From: Ehretia macrophylla
Lineage: Eukaryota > Streptophyta > Magnoliopsida > Boraginales > Ehretiaceae
Direction: 5' to 3'
Assembly: GCA_037974665.1 (NCBI GenBank)
Contig: CM075775.1
Span: forward strand, 29,765,732-29,829,731
DNA: 64,000 nucleotides
Shown in pieces: positions 50,614-63,780 of the stretch (its first letter is position 1; the number at the start of each line of letters is the position of its first letter). The notes below the pieces were generated by a model. That model made no database searches. It saw only the letters and a program-made list of their open reading frames with translations, and was not told the origin of the DNA. Both the position numbers and the translations under genes were made by a program.

Positions 50614-51822
50614 ACCATCATTGTTTAGCTTACTTCTTGCTAACTTTGCAGCTACTAGAATTGGCTAATCCTTGTATTTGTACTCTTTCCAAGCTTGTCG
50701 AGCCATGCGCAAATCTGCTGATGTTAGGCCAAAGCATTAGCTATTCGTAATACGTGTCTGCAACACAGATTCAGAATTATAGCATCATAATTGAAACGGA
50801 TGCAGAAGGACTTTGAAGAGTGATCACCTCTATAGGAGTATCAATTAACTCGAAGCTACGCCATTTATTAAGGATATTCAAAAAGTTACTACTTAAGTCA
50901 ACCACTGTCGATTTTAATGTATTCAAAGAACTATTAATTTTTCAATAGATTGGCATGCTAAAAATTTGGCAAGAGGTTATTTACCATATAACTAGATAGG
51001 GAACATCCCCTCCCCTACTTGATTTGTTGTGGAAAGACTATCATCCAATCCCGATTGGATAAAATTTTGAACTGTTTTAGTTTAATTTAATGAAAATAAC
51101 CATTTTTGACCCCAAATGAAAATAATAATAATAATAATAATGGTCTAGCAATGCTCAAGTTCTATATTACATCTAACATACTAAAATTGTCCAAGACAAA
51201 ATAACTTAAATTATAAGCATGGTCCCTTTAAGCTGAATCCGTCGAACAGAGTTGCGATTTAACTAAAAAACTTTGGCCCAGTTCACACTTATTCTATTAG
51301 TGGGTCGACAGATTCTCTAAATTGAGCCTGGGCTCTCCTACAGGGCCCAGTTTAAACTCAACGTGCTACGATTTATATAGAGCGAGTCGCTCACAACACG
51401 AGTTCTCCGTATTAACTTCTAAGCTGCAAAACTAAGCAACAATCATTCTAGGTGATATTTCATTCTTTTTATCTTTTTCAAGCAACACATGCAATGGCCA
51501 CGGGACTTATTCCATCATATTCATGCCACTCTCGCACTAGTTTGAACAAAAAGCTGAGTGTCACAATTTATGTCCAACATGGGCTCTTAAATAATCCTCT
51601 TAGGCCCACTTTGATTTCTCTTTCCTTTTTTTTTTTTTTTTTTTAATTCACAGGAGCTCAAAACCGGTTATAAGAAAATAGACGAGGAGATATTTCATCA
51701 CATCTATCTTTCTCAACTTACGCTTATCTGGCAACTTGATATATAAGCCAAGTTTAAACAAGATTTTTCGAAGTTAGAGTTGCCTTATTTTGTTCTTCCT
51801 ACTTCACGATCAAATAATGAAG
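50614..51822. other. Intergenic; no gene seen
   Basis: AT-rich with an (AAT)n run near 51120-51140 and poly(T) near 51627-51644. Confidence 0.5.
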
Positions 51823-51831
51823 TATATAAAA

Positions 51832-52366
51832 GGGTAAATAGTGTCTCGGCCCCCTATAGTTTATCATAAGTGCAAGTCGGGTCTCTGTAATTTAATAATT
51901 AGCTTATAACCCCTTGTGTTTTTTAAAATTAAAGCATGCATGTCCCCTCCGTCAAACAATCTGTCAATTTTAACAGAATTTGTTATGCACGTGTTAGTAA
52001 CGCAATTGTTTGTATTTTTTACACGATTTACCAATATGTATGAGGTGCGCAATGGTCTCTTGTGTTTTAATGATGGTGTGCAATAGCCCCCTGTGTTTTT
52101 AATGATGGTGCGCAATGACCCCTTGTGTTTTTAATGATGGTGCGCAATGGCCCCTTGTGTTTTTAAAAATATTTGATATGCTGACATTACCTCGGGAGTA
52201 TTTGTGTCACTTTGATATTGCTGTTAAAATTTTAAACGGACTTGGACCAAAGGGGCACGTGTGCTTCAATTTTCAAAAGCACAGGGGGTTATAAGCCAAT
52301 TATGAAACCACAAAGACTCGACTTGTACTTATGGTAAACCACAAGGGGCCGAGATGCTATTTACCC
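51832..52366. mobile_element. MULE-type MITE with internal 31-bp minisatellite
   Basis: Ends GGGTAAATAGTGTCTCGGCC and GGCCGAGATGCTATTTACCC belong to inverted repeats of about 80 bp. A perfect 9-bp TATATAAAA flanks them (51823-51831 and 52367-52375). Inside, four tandem copies of a unit of about 31 bp (GATGGTGCGCAATGGCCCC type) span about 52045-52165. No coding capacity. Confidence 0.87.
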
Positions 52367-52375
52367 TATATAAAA

Positions 52376-52633
52376 TTTAAAACTCTTAGAACATATCAAG
52401 AAAAATATATATTGTGCACATATAATTTTCCACCTCATTTGATGACTTCATATTCCTCTAAGCTGCGTAAATGAATAAGTATTGCAGCTAGCACTTATGA
52501 TAATACATTTGATATATCATCCATTCAACGGTAGTTCTTCTTCAATAGAAGCGCACCTTGAATCACATTTCAAGAGCGAACGAAACTTGTACTGTTGCTT
52601 TTTCTTGTGAAAATTGATCTTTCTTGGCATTAA

Positions 52634-52684
<51 letters not shown>

Positions 52685-54139
52685 TTTTTAAATTTTAGAA
52701 AATAATATTGATGAGTGCTAAACACGTTAACCCATTCAAGAGTCACGATGCCAACAATCCACATCATTATACCTTATATGTCATGAGACGCCAAGATACT
52801 ATTGCATCTGAAAATAACAAGAAGAAAAGTTGATAAAAACCTCACACTTGACATGATTATGACATGATCCATTCAATTTCTCAGTACGTAACATACATCA
52901 ATGTCCCAAAACACTCAAGTATCTCAAGAGAAGAAAAACCATCAATTGCTAAGGGATCAACAAATAAGGAACACCCCATCTCAACTCTCAAGTAAGGGAA
53001 GTAATCTTTACCCAATTACTCTACACTTTACCACATCCACATCTGGACATACAACCAACATCTTATTGGTGTTTACCTACTTAATTTGAGGGTCTCCATG
53101 GTTCACTCTAATGGGTGTAAGCACGTCTTCTCATGAAATTTGATGTGGACCACTTGTCACGTTAAATATTAATTGAAATTTGTGATAAATGGAAAAATAT
53201 AATTATAGATATTTATTTGGAATAAATATCTTTTGGTTATAAGTCACTACGGGATAATTACTAATTATGAATAAATATCAGTATTTTATTGAGATAATTA
53301 TTCTTTGATGGGAGGAAGAAATAAGTCCGGAATTTAATTATTTATTTTAGGGTATTTAGCCTAGTTTATAAGCCTGCGATTTTCATCAGTTCAGGCATCA
53401 GGAGTTGCTAGAAGATACTCATATTCTGAGAGAGGTAAGGTTATTTGTGAAATTTTCAAGGAGATTTATTTAAACAACGATGGCCCGAAAATATGTCAAA
53501 TTTTATTTTCAGCATATTTAAGTTTTGTTATTATATGTTTACAATGGACTCACCACTTGACTAACTTGAGCCAGGATATTTCAAAAAGAAAGTTCAATAC
53601 AGTCTCACTCTTATTAGTTATTGTTTTATAGATTAATCCTCCTTAACTCTCAACATCGGAGAGAAGGGAAGAGAAGAAAAGTTCAAACACAGGACTAAGC
53701 TAAGATGCATGGATAACTTGAAACCAACATCATCAAATACCAAACAATAAAATGTAAAGATCCAAAAAGGAGGAGAGAGTTAAGTGTTGGAGTGCTGTCA
53801 TTTGAGAATCATACATTGACTTATCTAGTGTATATTTTGGATCGGACCACTGCACTCTGAGTGTTTTAGTTCAAATTTAACTGTTAGGCCAAGCATAAGA
53901 ATACTGACGTATCACATCTTTGAGTAATAGTTAATTTAGTTTATGTCTTGTATCTAACAGTAAAGTAAAAAAAAAAAAAAAAGACCCAAAAAGGAAAAGA
54001 AAACATATACAAAAATATCAGCAAAAGAGCCGAAAGTATGCTAGGACGGCATGCATCAATGTCTTTATAAGTGAACTACATTTAGAGGCTGTCATTGTCC
54101 AATTATAAGTGCTCTAAACAAAGTTGCGCAAAAGAAAAT
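52376..54139. other. Intergenic with (TA)n at 52637-52675; no gene seen
   Basis: Beyond the TA run and adjacent T run, AT-rich sequence with chance frames only. Confidence 0.5.
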
Positions 54140-54142
54140 TCA

Positions 54143-54818
54143 GGCTCCGTTTGTTTGCCGTAAAATATTCTTTCGGAAAACATTTTCCTACTTTTACGGT
54201 GTTTGGTAACACCGGAAAATTGGTCAACCGAAAAACATTTTCCAGTAAAAAATAGTGGGCTACTTTTTGAAAATTTTCCGGTGTTACCGGAAAATTGGTC
54301 AACCGGAAAACATTTTCCAGTCAAAAATGGTAGGCTACTTTTTGGAGATTTTTCGCTGTTTGGTAACACCGGAAAATTGATCAACTGGAAAATGTTTTCT
54401 GGTAAAAAATGACGGCTAGTTCAAAAATTAGGAAAATGTTTTCATTTCTTTGAGAGATGAAAACATTTTCCGGAACTTAACCACCTCTATTTTATGTGTA
54501 TATTTTTTTTATATATAAATCTCATGTCGGAAAATATTTTTTATTGTACATCCAAACACCGGAAAATATTTTTCAGTATTCTATTTTTCAGGAAAATATT
54601 TTCCTTTAACAAGATATTTTACGGCAAACAAACGGAGCTCGGAAAACATTTTTCACTGAAAACATTTTCCAAGAAAATATTTTCCACTGAAAATATTTTT
54701 CACAAACAAGTTATTTTACGGTAAACAAACGGAGAAAAATATTTTATTTTTCAAGAAAATATTTTCCACTGAAAATATTTTCCACAAGTAAGTTATTTTA
54801 CGGCAAACAAACGGAGCC
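54143..54818. mobile_element. MITE with perfect 25-bp terminal inverted repeats
   Basis: Begins GGCTCCGTTTGTTTGCCGTA and ends in the exact inverse (25 bases in all), flanked by TCA on both sides (54140-54142 and 54819-54821), a 3-bp duplication compatible with PIF/Harbinger. The interior is full of GGAAAACATTTTCC and CACCGGAAAATTGG palindromes. Extra copies of the right-end phrase TTACGGCAAACAAACGGAG sit at about 54621 and 54717. Confidence 0.82.
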
Positions 54819-54821
54819 TCA

Positions 54822-55477
54822 GTTTGTGTAGTGGAATATAATATGCCAAATGACATCCAATCTAACATGGTAGGAGATCCATTTTCATGTCCTTTTGCAC
54901 TTGCACGTGAGAGTAGCAGTGGGGCTCGCAATCTCCCGCACCGCACATGACTGCAGCCTTGGTCCCCAGCGACTAAGCTATAAAAGAAAGTCAGCTCCCA
55001 AAGATGTCATTGCTTACATCACCTTCCTATTTTTTTAAACCAGGAGAAATACTTTCAATTAGTGTTTCAAACTCGCGTCAAAGTTTGATCTTTTAGAACA
55101 TAGTGAACCAATCCAAAGAGACTTGGTCCCATGAGTAAGATAATTTTATAAAATTATAATGTTATAAGTAAAATTTAATAACATTTGTAAATTATTTTTA
55201 TCATTTTATCATAATTGAATTAATAATTATAAAATAAGAGCAAGCAAAAGTAGTCTTATCTGCCTAGAGTCATTTAATAAAGAGATTATGAGTGGCCTGA
55301 AACTTGATTTAACTTGCTTATTGTACTGAGGTGGATGAACCCACCTTCGTCGACAAACAAAAGATCACTCATACAAAATTTCAACATAATTATATTAATA
55401 ATTTATAATCATTAAATATTATTCATAATATTATTACGTTATGAACAATTTTATATTCCCGGAATCCATTCCTTACA
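54822..55477. other. Intergenic, including the 3' side of the lectin/PAN gene
   Basis: No coding region is supported. The part next to 55477 should contain the 3' UTR; no clear AATAAA was identified. Confidence 0.45.
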
Positions 55478-56959
55478 TCACCTTTCACTTAACTCAATTG
55501 ACCTAAAACTTGCAGCCCCCAAATCTTTATATGGTCCAACACCAACCTCACCATCCTCTTCTGCATATCCTCTAACCCCTCTCTTTTTCTGCCTAATTCG
55601 ATACCATCTTAACCACACTACCCCACCAACCACTAAAATTGCAGCAAACATTAAGCCTAACCCAACCCCTAAACCCACCTTCACCTTATCTTCCCCTACA
55701 CCTTCCCTCACTTTAAAATATCCCACTTTGCTCTCATCCCCAACATGCACTAATGTTTGTATTGGATAATCTAGAATATAGCAAAATCCAGATGAGTTAC
55801 TGTACACCACACCCCAACATGTACAATTGTTGTGACATGTATTCTCACATTGATCCATAGACTCCATTTTTGTGTACCCCATTAGCTCTTTATACGGCAA
55901 TTCTACACCATTTTTTCTCATAATCTTGTACTTGCTATCATATGCATCACAAAAATCAACCCCATTTTGATGGTCCTTAGAGACGCAATGATTAGATCTG
56001 TACTCAGTGCTGTTATCTAGACATGAACAACCCTTACCCGGTTGGCATAACCCGTATGACCCGCAAGAACTGGGAAGTTCACACGGGTCGGATATGCCCC
56101 GGTAATCCAATGTCCAATTTGACCCGTTCCAGTAATACCCTTTTAAATTTCCGTCCGGTTCAAGCCTAACCCGGCGTAATCCGGATCCGGGTTGTTGATA
56201 ACTGTTGAAAGCTTCGATATCAACAGGAACCGACCCGTTTTGGTACATACCCAGAAACCCGTCTGAGTTAAGTACTGCATAAATGGGCCCTTGGCCTTCA
56301 ATTATCTCTGCCTTGGCTTCTAATGCTTTGTGCTTCCAATACATCTGACCCGGACGCGACCCGGTCCTGAACCGTGCGTATAACCCGATGTAATCGGGTC
56401 CTAACCGCATATAATAAAGCCCATTTGAAGACACTAAGGACATGTCACTAGTGAAATTTTGGCTCTCAAAAAGGGTATCAGATGGAAAATGAAAACTTTG
56501 CCATAAGATTGTGTGGGCCCCATCAAGCTTCTGAACTTGAAGATCCGAAGTGTTGGAAAGCCAAACACGGTCTCCGTTTGTGTGAGTTGACCAAAATACC
56601 CCAGTATGAGGATCAGATAATACTAAGCTGCCATTAAAGATCATCTCAGTCGGGTCGGACCATCTTGCCAAACGGGTCATGTTCGCAACCCATACTGTTT
56701 CAGACGATAGAACATGAATAACAGCAAGAGCGAGTTGGGTTTTCTCGACTCGGAGAAAACCCAGTGAGTAGTTACCTGACGAGTCACCAAGAAGAGCTTG
56801 GAAAAACGATTCCTTTTCATTTGGTGTGGCTCTAAAGCCTTTGAGAAGCTCTTGGGTCGTGGAAACTCCAGCTTGTGAACACCATACGACCATGGCAGCT
56901 AAAAATAGCACCTGAGTCACTGCAATACGGGCTACTGAGTTGATGACTCGTTTCTCCAT
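55478..56959 (-). CDS. PAN domain-containing B-lectin membrane protein, At5g03700-like, without kinase
   Basis: A single-exon gene for 493 residues, close to the Arabidopsis PAN protein At5g03700. Order: signal peptide (1-30), bulb-type lectin region (about 50-170) closing with WQSFHFPSDTLF, middle S-locus-glycoprotein-like part, EGF-like Cys cluster (DPCELPSSCGSYGLC ... GCSCLD, 291-315), PAN/apple domain (about 337-417, with CENTCHNNCTCWG), one membrane helix (about 427-451), basic anchor RWYRIRQKKR and a tail of about 35 residues. It resembles an S-domain receptor kinase ectodomain, but no kinase follows. Inferred site is the plasma membrane with the lectin part outside; ligand and role are unknown. 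The first ATG of the frame is used. Frame intact. Confidence 0.93.
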   Translation of the reverse strand: MEKRVINSVARIAVTQVLFLAAMVVWCSQAGVSTTQELLKGFRATPNEKESFFQALLGDSSGNYSLGFLRVEKTQLALAVIHVLSSETVWVANMTRLARWSDPTEMIFNGSLVLSDPHTGVFWSTHTNGDRVWLSNTSDLQVQKLDGAHTILWQSFHFPSDTLFESQNFTSDMSLVSSNGLYYMRLGPDYIGLYARFRTGSRPGQMYWKHKALEAKAEIIEGQGPIYAVLNSDGFLGMYQNGSVPVDIEAFNSYQQPGSGLRRVRLEPDGNLKGYYWNGSNWTLDYRGISDPCELPSSCGSYGLCQPGKGCSCLDNSTEYRSNHCVSKDHQNGVDFCDAYDSKYKIMRKNGVELPYKELMGYTKMESMDQCENTCHNNCTCWGVVYSNSSGFCYILDYPIQTLVHVGDESKVGYFKVREGVGEDKVKVGLGVGLGLMFAAILVVGGVVWLRWYRIRQKKRGVRGYAEEDGEVGVGPYKDLGAASFRSIELSER

Positions 56960-57082
56960 GTTGAATTCACTTCAAAATAGCCATGCAAACACTTCTATAT
57001 AGCTGTGTGTTGTGTGTGTGTAGAGAAATTGTTTTTTATCAGCAAAGCTTTGCATGATGAGCCATGAAGGGTGCGAGACTGT

Positions 57083-57091
57083 TTATATAAC
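57083..57091 (-). promoter_or_regulatory. TATA box of the lectin/PAN gene
   Basis: On the minus strand TTATATAAA, about 125 bp above the ATG, with a short AC-rich leader (CACACACACAACACAC near 57005-57022). Confidence 0.6.
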
Positions 57092-57099
57092 ATTTCGTT

Positions 57100-58400
57100 C
57101 CATATGGGGTCAGTGAGAAGAGCCAATCTAGAAAAGAGGGTGATTATAAAAATGTATAGATGGTCAACAAACGTATACAATCAGTGCAATCAACATTATT
57201 ATATTGCAAAGTTTATAGGTTTATTTACGAATAAGTATTCTTTTATCGTAATCGAGATTTAATGATCATAAATTATTTATATTATTTTATTATAATTATA
57301 TTAATTATTCACAAACCCTGAACTTGCTCGTAATCTAATAATGTTTAGGAGTAGATCAACGAAAAAGATTAATTTTCGATGTTTACAAGTAGTTGTTTAA
57401 GTATGGTAATATGTTAATTAACATTGTTCAGACAAGGAATTATTAGTAAAGTATTTGATGGATCTACCAAAAGTAGGAATTTCACTAGAAGTCTCGTGGG
57501 ATGTTGCAACTTGCGCGCACTGTTATGAGTCCATGTCAAGCTTTTCGCTTACCTTATTTGCGGACTTAAAAAGTGCATGTAGTTTCAAATTCAAAATTTA
57601 GTCACAATATATATTTTTTTTTTTCGTCACAAAATTAATACTGAAAATATTGAGTTTAAGTTGAATATGTTTATTCTTAGACATTTAAGTCACTTCAAAA
57701 AATATAGAGAATTTAAGTTGAATATTCATAAATTTCTTAAGTCACTTGAAAAAATATATAGAATTTTGAACATTTTTTGCTAGTGAAAATTTCAACCTCC
57801 ACTATTTCCACACACACGTTCGCCACTGTAAATATCCATTGACGCAATCAGGTGAAGGTAACTCATTTTCCTCACTATACACTCATTCTATCACTTCTCT
57901 CTTATTCATCCGGGTCAGACTCTATCGGGCTCGGATCAAACATAATTTGGTTACTAACTTAAGCATTGGAACTTATCCCATGAAGTATAACCTGGGATTG
58001 CAGTTTTTGCTTATCATCTCTGATTATAAGGCAAAAATTTAAATTTAAAATTTTAATCACAATAAATTACTTCTCGACCATTAATTCAATCTCAACTTTT
58101 TTGTTGCGTTAGGCTACCGCCATTGAATGTGGCGACTTGCGTTATAAAACTTTTCTACTCTATAATCACATTTCTCATCCAACGGCATGTCAAAAGTCAA
58201 ACAACCTATTTATATCAACCATTTATGATAATTCCAGTCATTCTCTGCGCACAAGTCCACTTGCTTCGTTTGTCTCCAGTTCAGTTAATATTGTTGGGCG
58301 AATTAATCTACTATGATTGAGATTCAAGTCAAACAATAAATTAGTCCATTTCATGTTTTTTTTCCTGTTTAAGTGAGATTGAAGTTCTCTATCCTTCTTT
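57100..58400. other. Intergenic; possible hAT end near 57828
   Basis: No gene. CGTTCGCCACTG at 57817-57828 looks like the right end of a hAT MITE, with tandem AATTTAAGTTGAATAT phrases before it (about 57655 and 57709), but no matching left end or duplication was found. Confidence 0.4.
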
Positions 58401-58408
58401 AAGTAATT

Positions 58409-58536
58409 CAGGGGCGAAACTAACCTATTTACAAAGTCGAGTTAGGTTTTTTTTTTTTTAATTTATATTCATTTATCGTTAATTTTTTTAATTAAATTTT
58501 GGTTCTCTTAAGATTAAATTCTTGATTGCACTTCTG
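58409..58536. mobile_element. Small hAT-type MITE, 128 bp
   Basis: Starts CAGGGGCGAAACTAAC and ends GATTGCACTTCTG. Flanks AAGTAAT (left) and TAAGTAAA (right) are similar but offset by one base, so the target duplication is imperfect. Confidence 0.55.
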
Positions 58537-58817
58537 TAAGTAAAACTTTCACCCTATATTAGAGAAGTTAAACCACTAACATTGACAAACTCTCAAGCTT
58601 TTTAAGTCAAAGATTAGAACCATAACCTACTTTGACAATCTCTCAAGCTTTTAAATTGAGCCCTCAAGAGAGTTTTTTATGAGTTAATCAATAAATAAAA
58701 ACTTTATTACCCTTTTCAGGGTCATATGTAGATATATATAGGTGAACAAACATATTTAGAACTTATATAATTGATGTAGATTTTGGATTTGCTTATAGTA
58801 TCGAGTGTTAATTCTTA

Positions 58818-59237
58818 GGCAGTGATTGGTATGTGGGAATGAGTTGAGAATGGAACGATATTCTCAATTCAATTTTAATTCCTATGTTTGGTATGAGGGA
58901 ATGAACTTTAGAATGTCATTTCCAAGGGAATCACATTCTCACATATATGGGAATAGCCATTCCAGACCAAATACACCATTCCCATGTATTTGGGAATAAA
59001 TTTTACTACTATACCCTTATTATATAACATTACTTTTATAAATAATTTATTTTACAATAATAATAATAATAATAGTAATTAAAAAAGATAATAATAATTA
59101 GTATAAAAATAATAATTATTATTATTATGAAAATTATAATAAAAATAAAAATAAAATAATAATAATAACAAAAATTTAAAAAATAATTAAAAATATAATA
59201 ATATTATTATGAAAATGATAATAATTATTATTATAAA

Positions 59238-59268
<31 letters not shown>

Positions 59269-59399
59269 TGATAATAAAAATAATAAATAAAATAATAAAA
59301 CAAAAATAAAAAATAATAATAGTGATTAAAATAATAATAATAAAATAAAATAATAATGATAAAAATAAAAACGAAAATAATAATAATAATAATTCCAAT

Positions 59400-59470
<71 letters not shown>

Positions 59471-59555
59471 TGTCGTTGTTGTTATTATTATTGTTATTAT
59501 TATTTTAATTTTAATTTTAATTTTTTTATTAATAATAATAATAATAATAATAATA

Positions 59556-59588
<33 letters not shown>

Positions 59589-59633
59589 TATTGTTGTTGT
59601 TGCTATTATGATTATTATTTATTATTTATTATT

Positions 59634-59679
<46 letters not shown>

Positions 59680-59941
59680 TATTGTTGTTATTGTTATTTT
59701 TATTATTATTTATGTTTATATTATTTACGGTTATGTTTATATTTATTATTATTTTTAGTACTATAATAGTAAAAGGACAATTATGTCATATTATACAAGT
59801 CATTTATATTACTACTCTTAATTCCTAGAGCATACTAAACATGTCATTTTCATTCCCAAGTTCATTCCATTCCCAATTTCATTTCATTCCTTAGTTCATT
59901 TCATTCATGTTCAAATTTATTACAGTGTATCAATCGCTACC
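58818..59941. mobile_element. PIF/Harbinger-like element filled with trinucleotide repeats
   Basis: Ends GGCAGTGATTGGTATGTG and TGTATCAATCGCTACC are imperfect inverted repeats flanked by TTA (58815-58817 and 59942-59944). Subterminal GGGAATGA/TCATTCCC phrases are also inverse. The middle (about 59050-59760) is almost only AAT/ATT repeat. No transposase. Confidence 0.78.
59386..59690. repeat. Long (AAT)n/(ATT)n microsatellites
   Basis: A pure (AAT)n run at about 59400-59470, another at 59528-59556, then (ATT)n at 59557-59590 and 59640-59682. The switch from AAT to ATT makes large potential hairpins. Confidence 0.9.
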
Positions 59942-59944
59942 TTA

Positions 59945-62900
59945 ATTAATCTGTGTTTACATGAAAAAATGATTTTGTTTGAAATCAGACTATATATGGT
60001 AATTGCGAGATTGACTTCTTGCAAGACAATAATTGTGAGTTGACTCAAAATTTTACATCTCTATGGCCCCATTATATTTTGGTCGGAGACTTGGAAATAT
60101 TTATCTATAAATTAGTTTTTAATTTTTCAAAACTTTGTTTTTGGAGTGCTTCACGCACTTCTTTTCCTTTCTACTTATTTCTTGTTTAATTCTATTTTAG
60201 AGAAGACCAAAAATAAAACGAAATAATTATTTTCATTAGGTAAGACTAGGTATATTTTTTTTTTTGTTGACAATCATCTCATTTATTATAAACACTTTTT
60301 TAACACACGAAAAGGGGCTAATTAATTAATTGTGTGAAAAAGCGACTTCGATGTTGACTTTATAATCTGGCGCATTCAAGTGAGGGTTTGACCTTGCAGC
60401 TTTTCTCCACTGAAGAAAATATCAAGTTGTTAACATTAAAATTCCAATCCAATCTACCATCCATATTTTTCCTCTTTATATATGGATCTATATTCTCCCT
60501 TATAATTATAGTATACACATCCTCTGATAGCACCTAACAATATGCATCTTGCAAGTTGTAGTCAAATATTATCTCCATGCTGGAAAGCCAGCACACTACC
60601 ACCCACGTTCGGCATGGAGACAAACCATCAATTAAGTATTTACCAAGATTTAAGGGATAAAATTCGAGTTTCGTCAGTTGAATTTTCATGTTATAAAAAA
60701 AAAAAAAAAATTTAAGGGGTAAAACTAAAAGTAGTGGACACGATGAGACAAATTAAAAACAAATACAAGGAAAATGTTGATCTTAAGATCATCAAAAAAG
60801 GGAAATGGGATAATAAGGTACTCAAAATAAAATTAAAAATGAAAAATCAATTTCCTAAGATTAATAATTGGCCCTTATTTATTATTTCGTTTTTTCTCTC
60901 GTCATTTTCAATTCTGGAACTAAATATGATGTCATTATAAATTAATCTCTGTCATAGATCTCTCTTTTGAGTCTTGTAATGTAGTAGCCCTTTTTCTAGA
61001 CAAGTGTATAGAGAAAGAAAAGAAATTTTTAAAAAATAAGAATCTCTTAGAAAATATTGTAACAAACAAAGATTATTGAAGATTGGGAATTGAAATGAAG
61101 TATTTCAATATTCTTAATAAAATGAGATTCCTTTTATAAAAAATTTAAACGATAAGTCCAACTATCTCCATTTTTTTATTTTTTATTTTGCTAGGCAACA
61201 ACTATCTCCATTTAATAAGACTAGATGCTAGAGATCATAAAACTTCTCCCTTAAATTGAATATAGTGATCTGAATTTTCCCATGACAAACAAACACTAAT
61301 TTCACTTTCAATTTTACTATTTCTATATTGTAACATTAAAACTTTTTTGAATTGTAGTTTGAAGTGGGCAAAATGTATTCACACCAATGGCATTGTCCGA
61401 AATCATATATTCATATAAGGAACATAATTTCATGAACATGTAGACAGGATGGATCCATTCGAGTAAGTGGGGGCTTTATATAAAACACATCATTTCAAGA
61501 ACTTATACATAAGTGCAAATGCAGTTATAGGTCGTGGGAGCTGTAACACTACTAATTTCAAAAAATATATATTCATATATAAATTTTTTAATTTGAAAAT
61601 TCAGTTAATTTTCAACTGATGAAAAAGTTTTATTCGTTCAATGATCGTTCAATTTATTTGTTATGACCCCATTAAAAAGAGAGAAAATTATTGATACATC
61701 CCTGCATGTACATTACTATTAACTAGGATACTATTCAATAATGCAAGCCTAGTTAGAAGCTAGCTTCCATTAATTCCATGCACGAGAAATTACAATAGAA
61801 ATGATTTCTTTTGGGTCAAAATTATAGAAACAATTTTACTTTTAGGAAGTAATACCAAATAATTTTAACATCACATGTAAACTACGTGACCCTACAACTC
61901 TTCTTTTATACGTAGCTTGAATTTTGTAATGCATCAACTATTTTTCTAATGTCAAAAAATTATTGGAGATATCAAACTAATTAATTATACACTTTACAAT
62001 TTAATTTTAAGATGAACCAATCTTGTCATTATCATCTCGTTTACTATGTACAAGACTCAAACAACCTCGTTTACACATAAAGAGAGTTTTGGGTAAATAG
62101 ATTTACACAAGAACAATTATTTATTAGAATAGAAGCTAATTTCAATCCATATTTCAAACCAATAGCTAGTTGGTGAGGCATAACTTACCAAGGCAGGGGA
62201 CATATGAGATGTACAACTCTACTTTCAACAAAAGGGTTTTGCGACTATACCTTTAGTGTTTGTTTTTTACAGGTGGAATTCAAAGAATTTAAAAGTCAAA
62301 AGTATAAAATAAAAATGAAAAATAAAGGTTGAAAATATATATAGAATAGAAGTGAACCATCTTTAAAATGAAGTAGTCAGTTACTGATAAATACGAAAAA
62401 AAACATATATTTGGGGATTGCAGATTATAATGTATTTCACCTGGGAGTAAGACTCTAGCACCAGAAAACTGCAGATTATAAAATGTCGGACTAGTTCATC
62501 GTTTTAGTCAATGATATTTGATGATCTGTTTGTCCTTTTGCCCCAGGCATATATTTATGATATATTTATCAAAAGTCAAATTTGAATGAATCAGAAAACA
62601 TCTAGACACAAGCTGACATTAATTAGGTGGAAATATTTTCTAGCCGAAAGGCTATCCTACTGGAACTTCTTGTAAGAAGAGACCAATAAAATTACTTATT
62701 AAATGCAAATGCATTTTGCAATCTCTGTCAAGAAGGCATGCACATACAACAACAAAAAAGTATCTTAATGTGAAAAAAAAGGACGCTATTCATGTTTTCA
62801 ACTTTACCAAACACAGTTACACCATGTTTTTTTTTTTTTTTTTTAAATCGTTGGAAACGTCCCTACTCAATCAATCCACAAGACATAAATTAGATTAATC

Positions 62901-63780
62901 ATCACTCGAAGATGGGGGTACGCCAGCGTCCCTTTGCCTTACCTAACAGCTGAGTTTGAACTAAAACTTTAAGGTGTAGCGGCCCGATCCAAGACATACA
63001 CTAGGTAAGTCAAGATATAATTCTTCTATGACAAACACTGCAACCTTTCCGCCTTACATCCATTCACTCTCATAGGACTTGAACCCAAAACTTCCATTAA
63101 ATGAAAGGGAGTCTTTATCATGTAGGACGACCCATGGGGTCCAATTACACCATATTTATTGAGAGGCTAATTAATTATGCGCTGATTGAATTGCCTACAC
63201 CAACCTCTCGGTCACTATTTTATAGATTAGTTGCCAAGCCAAACTTCAACTCCTTGTTGAGCGGGATTAAAAGGTAGAAACTTCTTCAAGAATTGTTCGT
63301 TGAACTGTAATCGCCTAGCCTCCAATATATTATATAAACAAATAAAACTTTAAGAAACACAAAAGAAACCGGAGTATTTAGAATATTTTAGCAAGCGCTT
63401 AGGAGCCTTGTATTGAAAACTATGCTTATTCACTCCCTCTTGTTTAAATCAGAGGTCACAAATAAATCTAAGGCTGCTTTGCTAAATCATATACGAACTG
63501 GAAAAAACCATGACATTTACCTAACCTATGAATTGGAGTATGATTTTTCTTAAAGAATTTACCGATACCGTTCTATATCACCATCATTATATGTAATGAT
63601 AACATATAGTAAAGGGACTTGGGCCTTATTTTTCAGATAGCTAATTGGGTTTGAATAAACTCAAACCCACGCAACAATAAAATCAACTTGGATCACAAGC
63701 TATTATAATACACCTATAAGCAATCATATTAATGAAAACCCAGGGGAGGGGGGGGCGTTGAAAGTCAACTAGTACGATAA
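59945..63780. other. Intergenic; no gene seen
   Basis: AT-rich DNA with homopolymer runs (for example poly(T) near 62827-62844) and chance frames only. Confidence 0.5.

Noticed and set aside
54103..54384. FPVLPNS/SGKCF-repeat minus-strand frame
   Set aside because: Generated by the GGAAAACATTTTCC palindromes of the MITE.
59050..59760. CRISPR-like or other spaced repeat array
   Set aside because: It is a plain AAT/ATT microsatellite without unique spacers, in a plant genome.
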